DNA from: Corythucha ciliata | Lineage: Eukaryota; Arthropoda; Insecta; Hemiptera; Tingidae | NCBI GenBank assembly: GCA_038030265.1 | Contig: CM075941.1 | Coordinates: 52,801,952-52,865,951, forward strand | Length of the DNA: 64,000 nucleotides | Direction of reading: 5' to 3' | Shown: piece by piece, positions 21,395 to 33,224 of the stretch | Layout: each line of letters starts with the position of its first letter | How positions within the stretch are numbered: the stretch's first letter is position 1 | The notes under the pieces: model-generated | Told to the model about the DNA's origin: nothing | The model's input: only the letters and a program-made list of their open reading frames with translations | The model's database searches: none | Translations under genes and position numbers: made by a program

Positions 21395-24179
21395 TCTTTG
21401 TGTTTATCAGCCAAAAATGACAGTACAGTCGAAAAGTCGAATAGTGACTCACATATTCCACCAGCAGACAGAATTCGGAAGTTTTTTTGAATTTAATTGT
21501 GAAAAAACAGTAACCACGAATAGCGACCACTAACTAACCTTCATCGTCCCCTTCAATTTCCTATAATTTCTATGGGGTTTACCCTTGAAAATAAAAATAA
21601 GGATCGTTCATGTTTCTTTCTTCTCAACAGGAGCCACTCCTCCCACACACACACCTTTACCCCCGCCCACCCCCTACTCATCCTTGAAGCTTCACCTATG
21701 TTTTGATAACCCAAAAGTGTCAATTGTTAACACTTCCACGCGATGTGGTTACTGCGAGGCACAAGACGTAAAGGATCCCTCCTCCCCCTCCATCCCTTTC
21801 TTCACTACCTCGCCCAGCCGTCGTTCTTTCACGCACGAGTTTTCAAAAATCTCCCTCCGCGTGTGGTATTGTAGATGTGCAAAGCCCCACGGTGCGTAGG
21901 TGAGGGGGGGGGCGAAAATAAAAAATAATAATTCCACTCCAGACTTTCTCAACTGAGCACATCCTAATTGGTTACACTTTCGCTCATAAGTAGGCGAATG
22001 CGTTAACATTTTGGAATGAATTGTTTTATGGATTTGATGTGAACAATGAAAGTCGTAACAACCTTGGTTTTGCACTTTCAAAAAAAAAAAAAAGATTAAT
22101 TGCCCCTTTGGATCAGATAGAGTAAGAAAAAATGGGAGTCAAAAACACTAATTTGACAATAAACGAAGGTTACCTTTGATTTGTTGTTGTTCTCAAGCCA
22201 AAAAGTCCTGCACCACAGCCCTCACCAACTGCAAAAATGAAAGAAGAAGAAAAAAATAAATTTAAACATCGCGCTTGTAAAAGAGGTGGGAACAGAATTG
22301 CAGTCGCGAGAAACGCGTTATAACGTAATTAATTCTCCCCCATGTTTACGCCCACTTATGTTCACGTAGGCTTTCGTTCACTTTTCAACATTACAAAAGC
22401 CCGTTTTCATTCGAGGGTGGGGTGGGGGAGGGGGAGACTGGTGGTATTTTTTTTTTTTTGTAGGAAGGACACGTGAGTTGGGATTTAAATTAACTTTGTG
22501 CAGGCATGCACTCCCACCGAACTGCCCACAATCATTCGGTGAATTGAAATGATATAATGGCCTGCACAGTGTGAAATGCGGTGAAACCGAAATAAAATTC
22601 ACTTTAAACGCGTATTGTTGAAGAATAGAGTGGTGCCTAATCAGTTTGACTTTAATTTCATACAATTTTTAGAGTGTTGGTCCGGTGGGGGAAGAGGCAA
22701 GGTACGAAAAACACTCTTTCACGCTAAAACCAAAAATCAATAAGGAAAGACACCGTTTTTTGTTGTTTTTTTAACGATGACTCACACGCCACACCATTCT
22801 AATAGCCTGAGCATTTTTTTTATAACTGGAATTGTCAATTTTACGGGAATCTGCATGCTTGGAAGTTTCAATTCCGGCACCCCTTATTTTCTGAATGTCA
22901 AGCGAGATAGACAGACGTCAGTCACTGAAGAAACCCCCCCCCCCACCGCCTGTCATCATCACCATCTCGTTTCAATTTCTTTTGAATTTTATTTGGTTTT
23001 CCATTATATAGGAAAGGTTTGCGCTATCACGTCCTCACCAGCCAGCCCCCTCTGCAGCTCCCGAACCCCGGGCAAACCGAGGGTCGAGGACTTCTTCCCG
23101 GTGTCAAAGGTCCCCCACCCCCTCCCCGCCACCCTTATTTTTTTTTAGTCGTGCTTTAAAGGCCGCAGTCGACCTAGTAAATAATGCATTTCCATCCTGT
23201 GAGAAGAAGGGACCTGACGTGAAAACGAACCCTCTTCGTGAGGGACCTTAGAAAAGGCGAGATGAAAGAAAGCCGCGCGCGGGCGCTTATAAAAAAAAAG
23301 TCCAAACGGGGAAAAATTAGTTTTATTTCTTCTACCCCACCCCCCCGTCTGACCCTCCAAGCCAAACCAATCATTGAAAATACCCGGGCGATAATCCCCG
23401 GAAATGTTACTCTCGGTAAACTAGGTCATAAAAAAATCACTTTCTGTTTTTTGTTTTTTTTTTTTACAAATTACGAAAGATCCACCTCTTAAAATCTGGT
23501 TGCGAATAAGGAAGTCGGTTGAATTGTTGGTGAGGGGGTGGGGCGGGGGAGGCTTAGCCAATTTTGATGAGTTTAAAAAGTATTGAAAGTGAACACATTT
23601 TCAAATCCCTCCTCCTCGCATGTGGCTGCATAACTTGATTTCTCAAGTTACTGGACCCCGATCTTTCCTTCTGAAGTTTTTTTTTTTTTTTTTTAATATA
23701 TCAAGGACGCCAAGAGGATAAAGATCAAGACGGGTTTATTTTATTACATTTAATCCCCTCCCTTCACCCTATTATCATCCTTTGTAGACACCCCCCCCCC
23801 CCACAACACCCATTGGCGAGTGGATTAAACCAGTGTAGGGCGAGTAAAAAAAACTAAACAAATAAAAATACGACTCGTTTTCCTTCGGCGGCGAGACGCG
23901 CGAGATTCTAGCGACCTTTTTATAAAAATGTCCAACTTTCCGTGCCCCCACGCTGGGAAATGAAATAAAATATAGGTGTGCGAGTGGGACAGGTTGGGCC
24001 GGGGAAGGATGTTATAAAAAGAAATTGCGGGGAATCGTGCAGAATTTTCATTTTCACAGTGTGTGCAGATGAGTCATGAGGTGTGTGGTACGGCCATATT
24101 GGAAGTGATTCGGTCATCGGACTCTGCCTCTGCCTCCCCATCCATATTTTGGGCAATTTCTGGATGTTTAAATTGAGGA
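21395..24179. other. Anonymous DNA, no gene supported
   Basis: Poly-A/T/C/G tracts (for example 22080-22093, 22450-22461, 23679-23695, 23790-23801) and short ORFs. No tandem array, element end or protein similarity is visible. Confidence 0.5.
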
Positions 24180-24312
24180 AAAACGCTAAACAACGCTGGG
24201 GGCAACCTATTTCAATCAACGAAGAAATGTGTGGTTTTTTGAAGAGCCGCAAGGCCGTGAAATTGATTTTTGGAAGATCCAAATCCGCGGAACTTAAATT
24301 TTCCGTTTTAAG
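24180..24312 (+). repeat. Type C minisatellite, left part of an interrupted array
   Basis: Units such as GTGAAATTGATTTTTGGAAG. The array continues in the same orientation at 34526, immediately beyond the hAT-like unit 24313-34517. Confidence 0.65.
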
Positions 24313-24469
24313 TAGGGATGGAATCGGGCCCGGGCCGGGCCGATTTCGACTCAAAATCGGCCCGGCCCGAGGCCAGACGTTCGCGGCCCGAGTTTTTTAC
24401 GCTTGCTTAAATAGAGCATAAATCTGCACTCCAATGCAATGGCTAAAAATCCCGCATTCCACCAATCAC

Positions 24470-24670
24470 TGTTAAGGGTAGGCAATATTGGATCAAAAGG
24501 GAAGGTTCTTCCCGCTGCTTGTTCTGTGAAGTCAGTCGCTTTTGAGACATCGGCGGTGGGGTACTGTTGGTGGTTTAGAGAAGCCTCAGCCTAAAACAGT
24601 GCTCCACACCGAAATTTAAAACCATTTCAATAAAACAGTTTTTCTCAACACTAACCGTGTTAGTTTATCA
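24470..24670 (+). repeat. 5' LTR of copia element
   Basis: 201 bases, four mismatches to 29779-29979. TG...CA termini. Confidence 0.95.
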
Positions 24671-24684
24671 GGTTATGGGCCCAG
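24671..24684 (+). promoter_or_regulatory. Primer binding site, initiator-tRNA-Met internal fragment type
   Basis: GGTTATGGGCCCAG directly follows the LTR. The same sequence follows the 5' LTR of Drosophila copia, which is primed by a cleaved initiator tRNA-Met through an internal, not 3'-terminal, segment. The match is from memory of the copia sequence. Confidence 0.8.
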
Positions 24685-24796
24685 AATTCGTTAAACTCAG
24701 TTTCAATAGTCGGATGGTCGCGGATAATTAACGTTAGCCCAAACGCCATAACCTCGAAGAGTGTGCACGTGCTCCCAAAGTTTGAAGTCGTGAAAA

Positions 24797-27700
24797 ATGT
24801 CATCGGTTCCTCAAGTAAACGCGTACGGTCCCATCCCTCAATTAGATCCCACCAACTTCCATAATTGGAAATTCCGAATTGTGTCAATTTTAAAACGGGA
24901 TCAATGCGAAGACGTGTTGGAGGGGAGGGAGCCAGAAGATGGTGAAGCGAAACGACTCTGGATGAAAAAAGAGTCTAAGGCACAAGCAAACATCATCCAG
25001 GGGATATCGGATAAACATTTCGATATCATTAAGGACTGTAAGACTGCTGGAGAACAACTGAAGTGTCTACAGGAAGTGTTCGCCAGGTCAACCTCGTTTA
25101 CTAAGTTGTCTCTGTGGAGGAAACTGGTCAATTTGAAATCCGGAGCCCACGACAAATTAGATGATCACTTTGTGAAATTCGACACCATCATAAGAGAACT
25201 CTCGGATTTAGGCTCTCAGATCAACGAGACAGATAAGGTGTGCCATCTTCTCCTCACGCTGCCGCCTCAATACGATACGGTCATCACAGCGATCGAAACC
25301 GACGCAAATGTGAAAATGGACTTCGTGAAAGCGAGATTGCTCGACGAAGAACTAAAAATTCAGACGAGGCTGACGGAGGGGCAAACCTCCGAAGTGGTTT
25401 TCCGAACGGCGATGTCGCCGAGTTTCAATTCGGGCTGTTTTTGCTGCGGGGATAAAAATCATTTCAAAGCGCAATGCCCCAAGCTGTCGCGTCGCGGACG
25501 GGGACGAGGTCGGTGGAATCGGAGCCGCAGGCCTCAACCTGAAAGGACCGACCACGCAAAGGTCGCCAACGCCCAAGGTATCGCACTGTTCGCCGCTATT
25601 GTCTATGAAAGGAGCGATTTTCCAACAGATTCACTTGTTATTGACTCGGGAGCAAGCAATCACTTCGTTCGAGAGGACCTCATGCCCTTAATGAAGAGCG
25701 TTCGCGAGTTGGACCATCACTTAAATGTCCACCTAGTCGATGGGAAAATCCTGAAAGCAGAGAAAATCGGGACAGTTCACGCTCGAACCTACAGCGGAAA
25801 AGACATCACGTTCGATGCTCTCGTCTTACAAGGTCTGAAACATAATTTACTCTCGGTATCTAAAATGGTTAATAAGGGCTTGCGAGTCACGATGGACAAG
25901 GACAAGGCGACTATCGGCACAGGAAAAACAAAACTGATCTGTGACAAAATAAACGGTGTCTATGTGCTAAAACTTGACAGCCCTAGTAGCGAGAGGTCAT
26001 TCTCAGCCATCGAATCGGGTGATCTATGGCATAGGCGACTCGGTCATGTTTGCAAAGAAGCCTTGATCCAGCTTGGACTACCTACTCCACCATCGCTCTG
26101 TACAACGTGCATAGAGAGTAAAGCGACACGCCTACCTTTCAAGAAGAGCGAGAAGAGGAGTAAAGAAATCGGCGATCTCGTTCACAGCGATGTATGCGGC
26201 CCCATCACGCCTCCCACCAAGGAAGGAGAAAACTACTTTCAATTAATCATTGATGATTATTCTAATTTTACAGTTGTAAAGTTATTGCGTCAAAAGGGAG
26301 AGGCTGGTGCAAATCTAGTGTCGTTCATCCGTCAATTTAAGGGACAGACAGGGGTCTCGGTCAAGAAATTGCGACTGGACAACGGAGGAGAATTCACCTC
26401 AAAAGACCTCAAGAATTTCCTGGAAAAGGAGAGAATCACCGCAGAATATACTATCCCCTATTCACCCCAGATGAACGGCAAATCGGAACGTATGAACAGA
26501 AACACTGGTTGAAAAGGTACGTGCCAAGTTGATTGACTCGGGTATTCCGAAAGAAATGTGGGGTGAAGCGCTAAAATGTTCCGTTTACGAACTGAACAGA
26601 ACCCCTTCAACCTCCTTAAAGAGAGGACAGACGCCCGCCAAACTCTTCCAAGGGAGAAGCGACTTATCAAAATTGAAAGTCTTTGGCTGCCGAGCATGGA
26701 GCACTATACTCCCAAAGGGGAAAAAGCTGAGTCCAAGAGCCGAGAGAGGGATCATGATGGGCTATTGCGGTGGAGGCTACCGAATATGGCTGCCGGAGCA
26801 GGACAAAATAATCCGATCGAGAGATACACGATTCGACGAATCCGTCATGGAATATCTCGCTCTCCAAAAGGTAGACGTCATAGTGCCTGTTAAAAATAAT
26901 GTTGAAATCAAACAAGTAACTTATCACCCAGATAACGATTATGGGCAGCTCTCTGATAAAGATAGCAGCGATATCAGTGAGAGTGACGAAAACGAGGATG
27001 AGCCATCCGAAAAACAGAGACCGACAAGAGTAACTCGGCCACCACAGCATCTCAGCGATTACGAACTCTATACCGCATACTGTCTCATGTCGACAACTGA
27101 AGACGAACCAACGACGTACGAAGAAGCGGTAAAGTCGAGTGAGTGGAGAGCCGCAATAAACCAGGAGCTGGCCGCCCACAAGGAGCTGGGAACGTGGTCA
27201 CCATCAGCGTTGCCTGACGGGGAAAGAGCGATAGACACCAGGTGGGTGTTTAAGATAAAAGGGGACGGCACGAGAAAGGCGAGGCTCGTCGCGAAAGGTT
27301 TTCAAGTAAGCCCAAAAGGGGAAAATATTTATTCTCCAGTGTGTAGAATGTCAACAGTTAGAGTTCTACTCTCCGAAGCCCTGCAACACGACTGGCCCTT
27401 AGCTCAACTAGACGTGCCTACACAGCGTTCCTCAACGGTTTCCTGGAGACGCCGGTGTACATAAAGAGGCCACCGGGCGTAAAAGGCCCGAAATACTTCA
27501 AATTAAATCGAGCGCTCTACGGCTTAAAGAACGCACCCCGCTGCTGGAATGAAAGATTCAGTGAAACAATGGAGCGTTGCGGACTCAAACGATCCAAGTA
27601 TGACTCATGCCTATACGTAGGAGAAAGCATTTTCCTAGTTCTGTTTGTTGACGACGCGGTCGTGACAGGAAGTCCAATCGAAATCGAAAAGCTCCTATAC

Positions 27701-29661
27701 AAACTCAGACAGGAATTCAACGCCAAAGTACAACCAAGCGTGTCAACATTTATCGGCATGAAGATTGAAAGGAAAGAGGGCTCGATAACGATCAGCCAAC
27801 AACAGTACGTCGAATACATCCTAAAAGAGTTCGGAATGGAAGACTGTAAACCCATTGCTACACCGATGGAACTGAACTATGACATTGGAGGAGAACCGAT
27901 CGAAAACGTGCCCTATCGGAAATTGGTATGTAGTCTCATGTACCTCGCGGTGACCTCGAGACCTGACATTACATTCGCTGTATCTAAACTCAGCCAAGTC
28001 CTCGACAAACCGACACAACAGACGTGGAAGGCCGCTAAACGCGTCCTCCGGTACCTTCAAGGCACGAAATCAGCTTCCCTTACGTTCAAAAAGGGAGAAA
28101 ACGTAGAAGCCTATAGTGACGCTGATTGGGCCGGGGATAAAGTCACACGGAAAAGCACGAGCGGCTACATCTGCTTCTGCCATGGTAATCCAGTGGCATG
28201 GTACTCGAAGAAGCAAAACTGCGTGGCGCTGTCAACTGCGGAGAGCGAGTACATTGCGTCAGCGACTGCCGCCCAAGACCTCATAAATGTGAAAGGTGTC
28301 GTGTCGGAGTTCAAAGAACAAGTGAAAGTGGTGTTGAAGGTTGATAACCGAAGTGCGTTGTCGATGATCGGTTCCCAAGAAAACTCTAAACGATGTAAAC
28401 ATATAGATATAAGGTATCACTTTATTAACCCTTTAAGTCTTAGTGCGTTGTATTCTGGACACCTGATTTATACCCCGGGAGTACCCCTCAACATTTTTTC
28501 AAAAATCGCGTCAGAAGTCATTCAAATTGACTGTAATACACTCAGTGACCCATGAAAAACGAAGTTTTATGCCATAAATTCATTAACAAAGTTTTCAGAG
28601 AGAATTTAATGGTATTCGCTACACAAGACACATATCATGCAGTCGGAAAAAATTAAGCATTTTGAATTAATTTTTCTTCAACTTGTTAACACTTGCCAAA
28701 AATATACTAAAATAAGGTAATTGTTCAAACAATAAAACATAAATTAGCGACATATTAATTGAACATTTTGGCATTACAAACAAACAAATGCGACTAGGAA
28801 AATGTAATAAACTCTTGGTGGGCCCTACTCGGGACACCTTTCACCCAAACCACGTGGGAGGTGTGCTTCGTATTGGACACTAAGCGTTCTATACGTGAAA
28901 AATCTAACGGTGTCTAAAGTAACTTGATTTACCTCGAAATTTTTTCTTGGCCAAACTTAATTGTCTCCTTACCAGCACATCAATCCATTAAAACCCTTTT
29001 CAGCATGCGATATCCATTCGTTAAAGATCAATTAACTCGTTCATATGAAGTCAGGAAGAGATGAAGTATAAAAAAGGGTATGCACGGTGGAGGAGTTTTT
29101 CATTTTTCAGCAGGAAGTTAAGGGTTAACAATCCATAATTGCTCTTTATGGGGCACTCAGTTTAAGAATATGAAGTATAAATTACCATTTACCAGCGAAA
29201 AATTGGAAGAATCTCACTGCCAGTTCCGCCGACGAGCTCATTGACATTAACTTCCTGAACCAAACAAACACTGAAAACCACAACAAAATGGCGTCGAAAA
29301 CCCCGAAAGTGTTCCCTATGTTGGACACAACGCACAAAAAGCAGGGAAAAACGTGTCCTACCACTATCAGTTGGAGTTTATTCAACTCATAAACGTGTTC
29401 TAACCCGCTTCGATTCAAAAGCCAGGTCATTTCATCTATAGCGCAGTCTCCAACTAGGTGTTCAATATGAGGTACACAAAACGTTCAGACCCAAAACTCA
29501 TTTGGACCCCCAGTATCTTAAAGGTTAAAGATCTATTGGAAAAAAAAATGTTTTCAGTGAGTTATGTAAAAACAGAAGAAAATGTTGCCGATTTGCTTAC
29601 AAAGGCTCTGTCAAAGCCGAAACACCAGTATTTTTGCGAACGTATTATGCTTAAGAATTGA
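24797..29661 (+). pseudogene. Copia gag-pol polyprotein, broken
   Basis: Start ATG 24797. The gag core (residues 1-200) is followed by a CCHC knuckle CFCCGDKNHFKAQC near 25433 and the protease DSGASNHF near 25643. Next come the GAG-pre-integrase finger (LWHRRLGH...CTTC near 26027-26112) and an integrase D-D-E core (DVCGPI, LRLDNGGEF, GKSERMNR). A frame change at about 26498-26505 in an A-run leads into 26529-27464, and a 2-base gain near 27420 leads into 27455-28424. The RT has FVDDAVVTG at about 27645-27671. RNase H has YSDADWAGD, TAESEY and VDNRSAL, breaks at the TTAA insertion (28425) and resumes at 29529 as KDLLEKKMF, ending at 29659-29661. Active-site residues are retained. Confidence 0.92.
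28425..29528. mobile_element. TTAA-flanked (piggyBac-like) insertion inside copia RNase H
   Basis: TTAA occurs at 28425-28428 and 29525-29528. The insert 28429-29524 (1,096 bases) begins CCCTTTAAG and its right end reads CCTTTAAGA on the minus strand, a short imperfect inverted repeat. With the insert and one TTAA removed, the RNase H frame continues without a gap (HFI before, KDLLEKK after). TTAA duplication and CCCTT ends are piggyBac traits. GGACAC motifs recur near both ends. No transposase ORF is seen, so it is non-autonomous. An alternative right end with CCCTTAAC lies at 29117-29127. Confidence 0.75.
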
Positions 29662-29769
29662 AATGCTTTTTGCTTTTGTAGTCTATAAATTGATAAGAAC
29701 CTGTTGAATAGTAGCTTCTGCTTGCTGTACGTACTTAATCAACTCGATAACAAGTCATGTCATCTCATT

Positions 29770-29778
29770 GAAAGGGGG
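29770..29778 (+). promoter_or_regulatory. Polypurine tract of copia element
   Basis: GAAAGGGGG immediately precedes the 3' LTR. Confidence 0.8.
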
Positions 29779-29979
29779 TGTTAAGGGTTGGCAATATTGG
29801 ATCAAAAGGGAAGGTTCTTCCCGCTGCTTGTACTGTGAAGTCAGTCGCTTTTGAGACATCGGCGGTGGGGTACTATTGGTGGTTTAGAGAAGCCTCAGCC
29901 TAAAACAGTGCTCCACACCGAAATTTAAAACCATTTAAATAAAACAGTTTTTCTCAACACTAACCGTGTTAGTTTATCA
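29779..29979 (+). repeat. 3' LTR of copia element
   Basis: 201 bases; see 24470-24670. Followed by target duplication ATCAC. Confidence 0.95.
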
Positions 29980-30137
29980 ATCACATGTACTTCGAGAGCG
30001 AGGAAAAAACACCAAATATGTGAGAGAGAAGAATTTTTCACAAAAGCACGCCTTTGCCTTGAACAAACGCTCGCTGTGTGGCTGTTGAGCTTTTTCGGTT
30101 CACACACTCTGGTGGACATTTCTCCCACAAGTCGACA

Positions 30138-30255
30138 ACCTTTTAGCTCTACAGGGAGAGGGGGGGGGTTGGACTAGACTCACGGCTCCAAGGGTAGCAC
30201 AATAAGCTACCTATAGGCTTCCTTGCTAAGGAGAAATTGCCCCCGCCCTCCAGAT
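30138..30255 (+). pseudogene. Degraded LINE 3' tail related to the element at 1-573
   Basis: TTGGACTAGA, then GGTAGCACAATAAGCTACCT and a GCCC-rich stretch, follow the same order as 463-530 (stop codon, GGCACAATAATCCACCT, GCAGCCCTCC). The few codons before the stop also fit the LINE C-terminus, allowing one lost or gained G in the G-run at 30161-30168. No poly-A tail remains. Confidence 0.5.
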
Positions 30256-30297
30256 GAGATTGACCAGACGTAGACTTGAGCTTTTTGGTGAAAAGAG

Positions 30298-30594
30298 GTA
30301 ATCTCTCCATGTTTAAAGAGTCTTTATTTCTTAGTTTCGGTCGACTATACCATCTTCAGATAAGGTTTAGGGCGTAAAAACCACTCTCGCCACGTGACTT
30401 TTACTAAAACGAGCCGTAATCACAGGCTACACATGAGCCTGTCGGATTAGCCTGTGATCACTGCTCGTTTTACTGAAAGTCGTGTGAAGAGGGTGGTTCT
30501 TACGCCCTAAACTTTGTCTGAAGATGGTCTAGCCTCAGTGGACCGAAACGATGGTCACGAATTAATAAAGACACTTCAAACGTGGAAAGGTTAG
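30298..30594. repeat. Large imperfect hairpin with mirrored poly-A signals
   Basis: Arms about 30298-30429 and 30448-30594 are imperfect inverted copies. Each arm, read outward, carries CTGAAGATGG, a short stem, ACCGAAAC and then AATAAA. The right copy is CTGAAGATGGTC at 30518 and GACCGAAAC at 30541-30549. Similar motifs occur at the ends of several invertebrate retroelements. The hairpin could be two 3' ends facing each other. Confidence 0.6.
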
Positions 30595-30596
30595 CC

Positions 30597-30715
30597 TGTG
30601 GCGTCCCTTCAAATTTTTACATAAAAACATCAGTTGTTCGGTTTTTCTTTGTTAGAAAAATATAGACTTTCATTCTCTGACTTACGCGGTCTCGTTTTTC
30701 TTGTACACGCTTACA
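30597..30715 (+). repeat. Candidate short LTR upstream of a tRNA-Trp primer site
   Basis: Starts TGTGGCG like the gypsy LTR at 4594 and ends TTACA five bases before a perfect primer site. Only one copy is present in the window, so the LTR status rests on position and on this short resemblance. Confidence 0.35.
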
Positions 30716-30720
30716 ACTAC

Positions 30721-30737
30721 TGGTGACCCCGACGTGA
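30721..30737 (+). promoter_or_regulatory. Primer binding site, tRNA-Trp type, facing an inverted pol
   Basis: TGGTGACCCCGACGTGA is the complement of an animal tRNA-Trp 3' end including CCA. It points rightward, but the pol that follows reads leftward and begins within one or two bases of it. Confidence 0.75.
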
Positions 30738-33222
30738 TGGGGGAAGTGGACCAATGATGTCCAAGTAGACGCATTGAAAACGTGCGTCGACGGGAGGGAA
30801 AACACCGAGAGGACTACGGTTATGACGTCCAATTTTAGATTTCTGACATTGAAGGCAGTTTCTTGCCCAAGATCTGGAGTCTCGCTCAATTCCGGGCCAA
30901 AACAAATCGTTCACGAATTAGTTGTGATGTACGGCTTCGGAGATGGGTGTGCGCTGTTGTGAATTAGAGCGAACGCTTGACGACGAAGGGGTAAGGGAAT
31001 AAAAACGCGGTGTCTATCGTCGAAAAATAACGATATGTTCAGGCCAGGTATGCATTCTCGACGAAGATTGAGTGACGAATTGAGGCAGAGCTTTTTTAGC
31101 TCGTCGTCTGCTTCTTGAATTTTAGCGACGACTGTGAAATCGAAAATATGGATGGAGTTGACTCGGGAAAGGTAATCTGCTACGACGTTTTCACTTCCAC
31201 TGATGTGTCGAATATCGGTCGTGAACTGTGCTACAAAATCTAAGTGACGAAATTGACGAGGGGACGCCTTTTCTGGTTTTTGCTTGAAAGCGAAAATGAG
31301 GGGCTTGTGGTCTGTGAAAATTGTGAGTTGTGAAAGTGCTTGACTGAAGCGTAAATTGCTAGAAGCTCTTTGTCATAGGCACTGTACCGTCGTTCGGTTT
31401 CACTGAGCTTCCGAGAGAAAAACGCTAGCGGTTGGCAGGTACCGTCGGTTTGTTGATGAAGAGCAGAGCCAATGGCAGTATCTGAAGCGTCGACGAAAAG
31501 GGTCAAGGGTGAGTCAGGCTTGGGGTGGACGAGAAGGGTAGCGTCAGCGAGATCTTGCAGGCAATGGTCGTAGGTCTCAATCAACTGATCAGTCCATCGG
31601 ATGGGAGATGTTTCGCTTTTGCTAGTTTTTAAGGCGTCGTGAAGCGTTATTTGGGCCCAGGCCGCGTGGCGAATGAAGCGGCGGTAGAAATTTATGGTTC
31701 CGAGGAAACGACGCAAGGATTGAAAGGTTGTAGGTCGAGGAGCTTCGGTGAGGGCACGAACACGTTGAGGAAGTGGTGATGTGCCGGACGGTGTGACTCG
31801 GAAACCTAAGAAGTCTACTTCGGTTACGCCGAAAACACATTTGTTTACGTTAAGATGAAGTCCGTAGCTCCTGAAACGCTGGAAAACGAGAGTGAGATGC
31901 TCCAGATGTTCTGCGGAAGATTTGGAAGCGACACGCGCATCGTCGAGGTAAACGAAGATGAAGGGAAGGTCGCGAAGTATTTCATCCATAAATCGCTGAA
32001 ATGATTGACCGGCGTTGCGTAAACGAAAACACATCATCGGAAATTCAAAAAGGCCGAAAGGTGTGATGATTGCGGTTTTTTCGATGTCGGAAGGTGCGAC
32101 TGGTATTTGATTGTATGCTCGAAGGAGATCTAGCTTCGAGTAAATTGTCGTTCCGTGAAGATTGGACGTGAAATCGTGAAGATGAGGGAGAGGGTAGAGG
32201 TCAGGTTTGGTGACAGCGTTTAGGCGTCGGAAATCACCACAAGGTCGCCAGGTGCCGTCTTTTTTAGGAACGAGGTGGAGCGGACTAGACCAACAAGATT
32301 TAGAGGGACGACAGATGCCGAGGTCTAGCATTGTTAGGAATTCTGCTTTGGCAGCTTTCAACTTGTCGGGGTGAAGACGTCGAAAGCGGGAACGAACAGG
32401 TGGTCCGGTGGTTTCGATTGCGTGCTGGGTATTGTGTGGTAGAGATGGGCGTGGAAAGGAGGGAGGTTGAACGTTCCCAGGGAATTGCGTGAGCAACGCG
32501 GCAAACTTATTCGTCGTGTCACAGAGGTTCAGGCGTGCTGGGTTATTCGACGGTGCAGTTGAAGGATGAACACCAGCGACAGAAAGTTGAGGAGTGCCAT
32601 CCAACAGACGATGACGACGGAGGTCGATGAGTAGATCGAAGTGTGCCAAGAAGTCGGCTCCGATAATGGGGTATGTTACCTCTGTGAGGATGAAGGGCCA
32701 TCGAAACGAACGGTGAATACCGAAATCGAGTGAGAGAAAGCGGGAACCATACGTAGGGATCGCAGAACCATCAGCAGTGGACAAGGTGAACTTCTGTGGG
32801 CCATTAGTTTTGTCGCGGCGCGTGCAGGGAATGACGCTTACGTCGGCGCCTGAGTCGATGGGGAAACGAACTTTGGTTGTTTTGTCGGTGACAAATAGGC
32901 GGCGTGTACGGCTATCGCTTGCCGCCACCTGCGATCGGAACATTAGTTTTTTGAAGAAAAGGAACAGGGGGAACGACAGTTTTGAGCTTTGTTACCGAAC
33001 CTTTCGTGATAATAACAGAAACTTGTTTTTGGGGGTGAAGTGTGTAGTTCTGGTTTGGGCCAAGGTGATCTGTAGCCACGGCGTATCAGCGAAGGGGTTG
33101 AACGTTGTTCGAGGTCGGTAAGGCGTTGAGTGAGCCGTTGGATCGCGTCGAGAAGGGTGGAAGAAGAAGGTGCGGAAGTTGTGGGTTCGGAAGGGGAATG
33201 TGTTGACTCTGGAGGAAGGAAG
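30736..33222 (-). pseudogene. Second Ty3/gypsy element: gag end, protease, RT, RNase H, integrase N-terminus
   Basis: Read right to left. The gag C-terminus has finger CYYHERFG...CRSPC (about 32960-33010). The protease [10 protein letters not shown] is near 32833-32862, the RT has YLDD at 31939-31950, and RNase H has [11 protein letters not shown] frame change near 31320 is followed by the RNase H end and DHELK-like linker. A second frame change near 30910 leads to the integrase HHCC finger (CLQCQKSK). The sequence stops at DIIGPLPPS, before the integrase second catalytic Asp, where it meets the primer site. A stop separates gag and protease (about 32946). The protein style matches the 4594-8811 element closely enough to be the same clade but a different family. 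Confidence 0.88.
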
Positions 33223-33224
33223 TG

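Larger units (their letters stand above)
24470..29979 (+). mobile_element. Complete-length Ty1/copia retrotransposon
   Basis: 201-base LTRs (24470-24670 and 29779-29979) start TGTTAAGGG, end TTATCA and differ at four positions, about 2 percent. A perfect 5-bp target duplication ATCAC is at 24465-24469 and 29980-29984. The primer site is 24671-24684 and the purine tract 29770-29778. Gag-pol is in copia order (integrase before RT). It is disrupted by frame errors and by a 1.1-kb TTAA-flanked insertion in RNase H. Both the duplication and the LTR divergence fit a single insertion of moderate age. Confidence 0.95.

Noticed and set aside
26667..27179. 170-codon minus-strand ORF
   Set aside because: Antisense to copia integrase and RT.
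29117..29127. Right border of the piggyBac-like insertion at 29127
   Set aside because: It matches the left end slightly better, but the copia frame resumes exactly at the TTAA of 29525, so the outer border is preferred.
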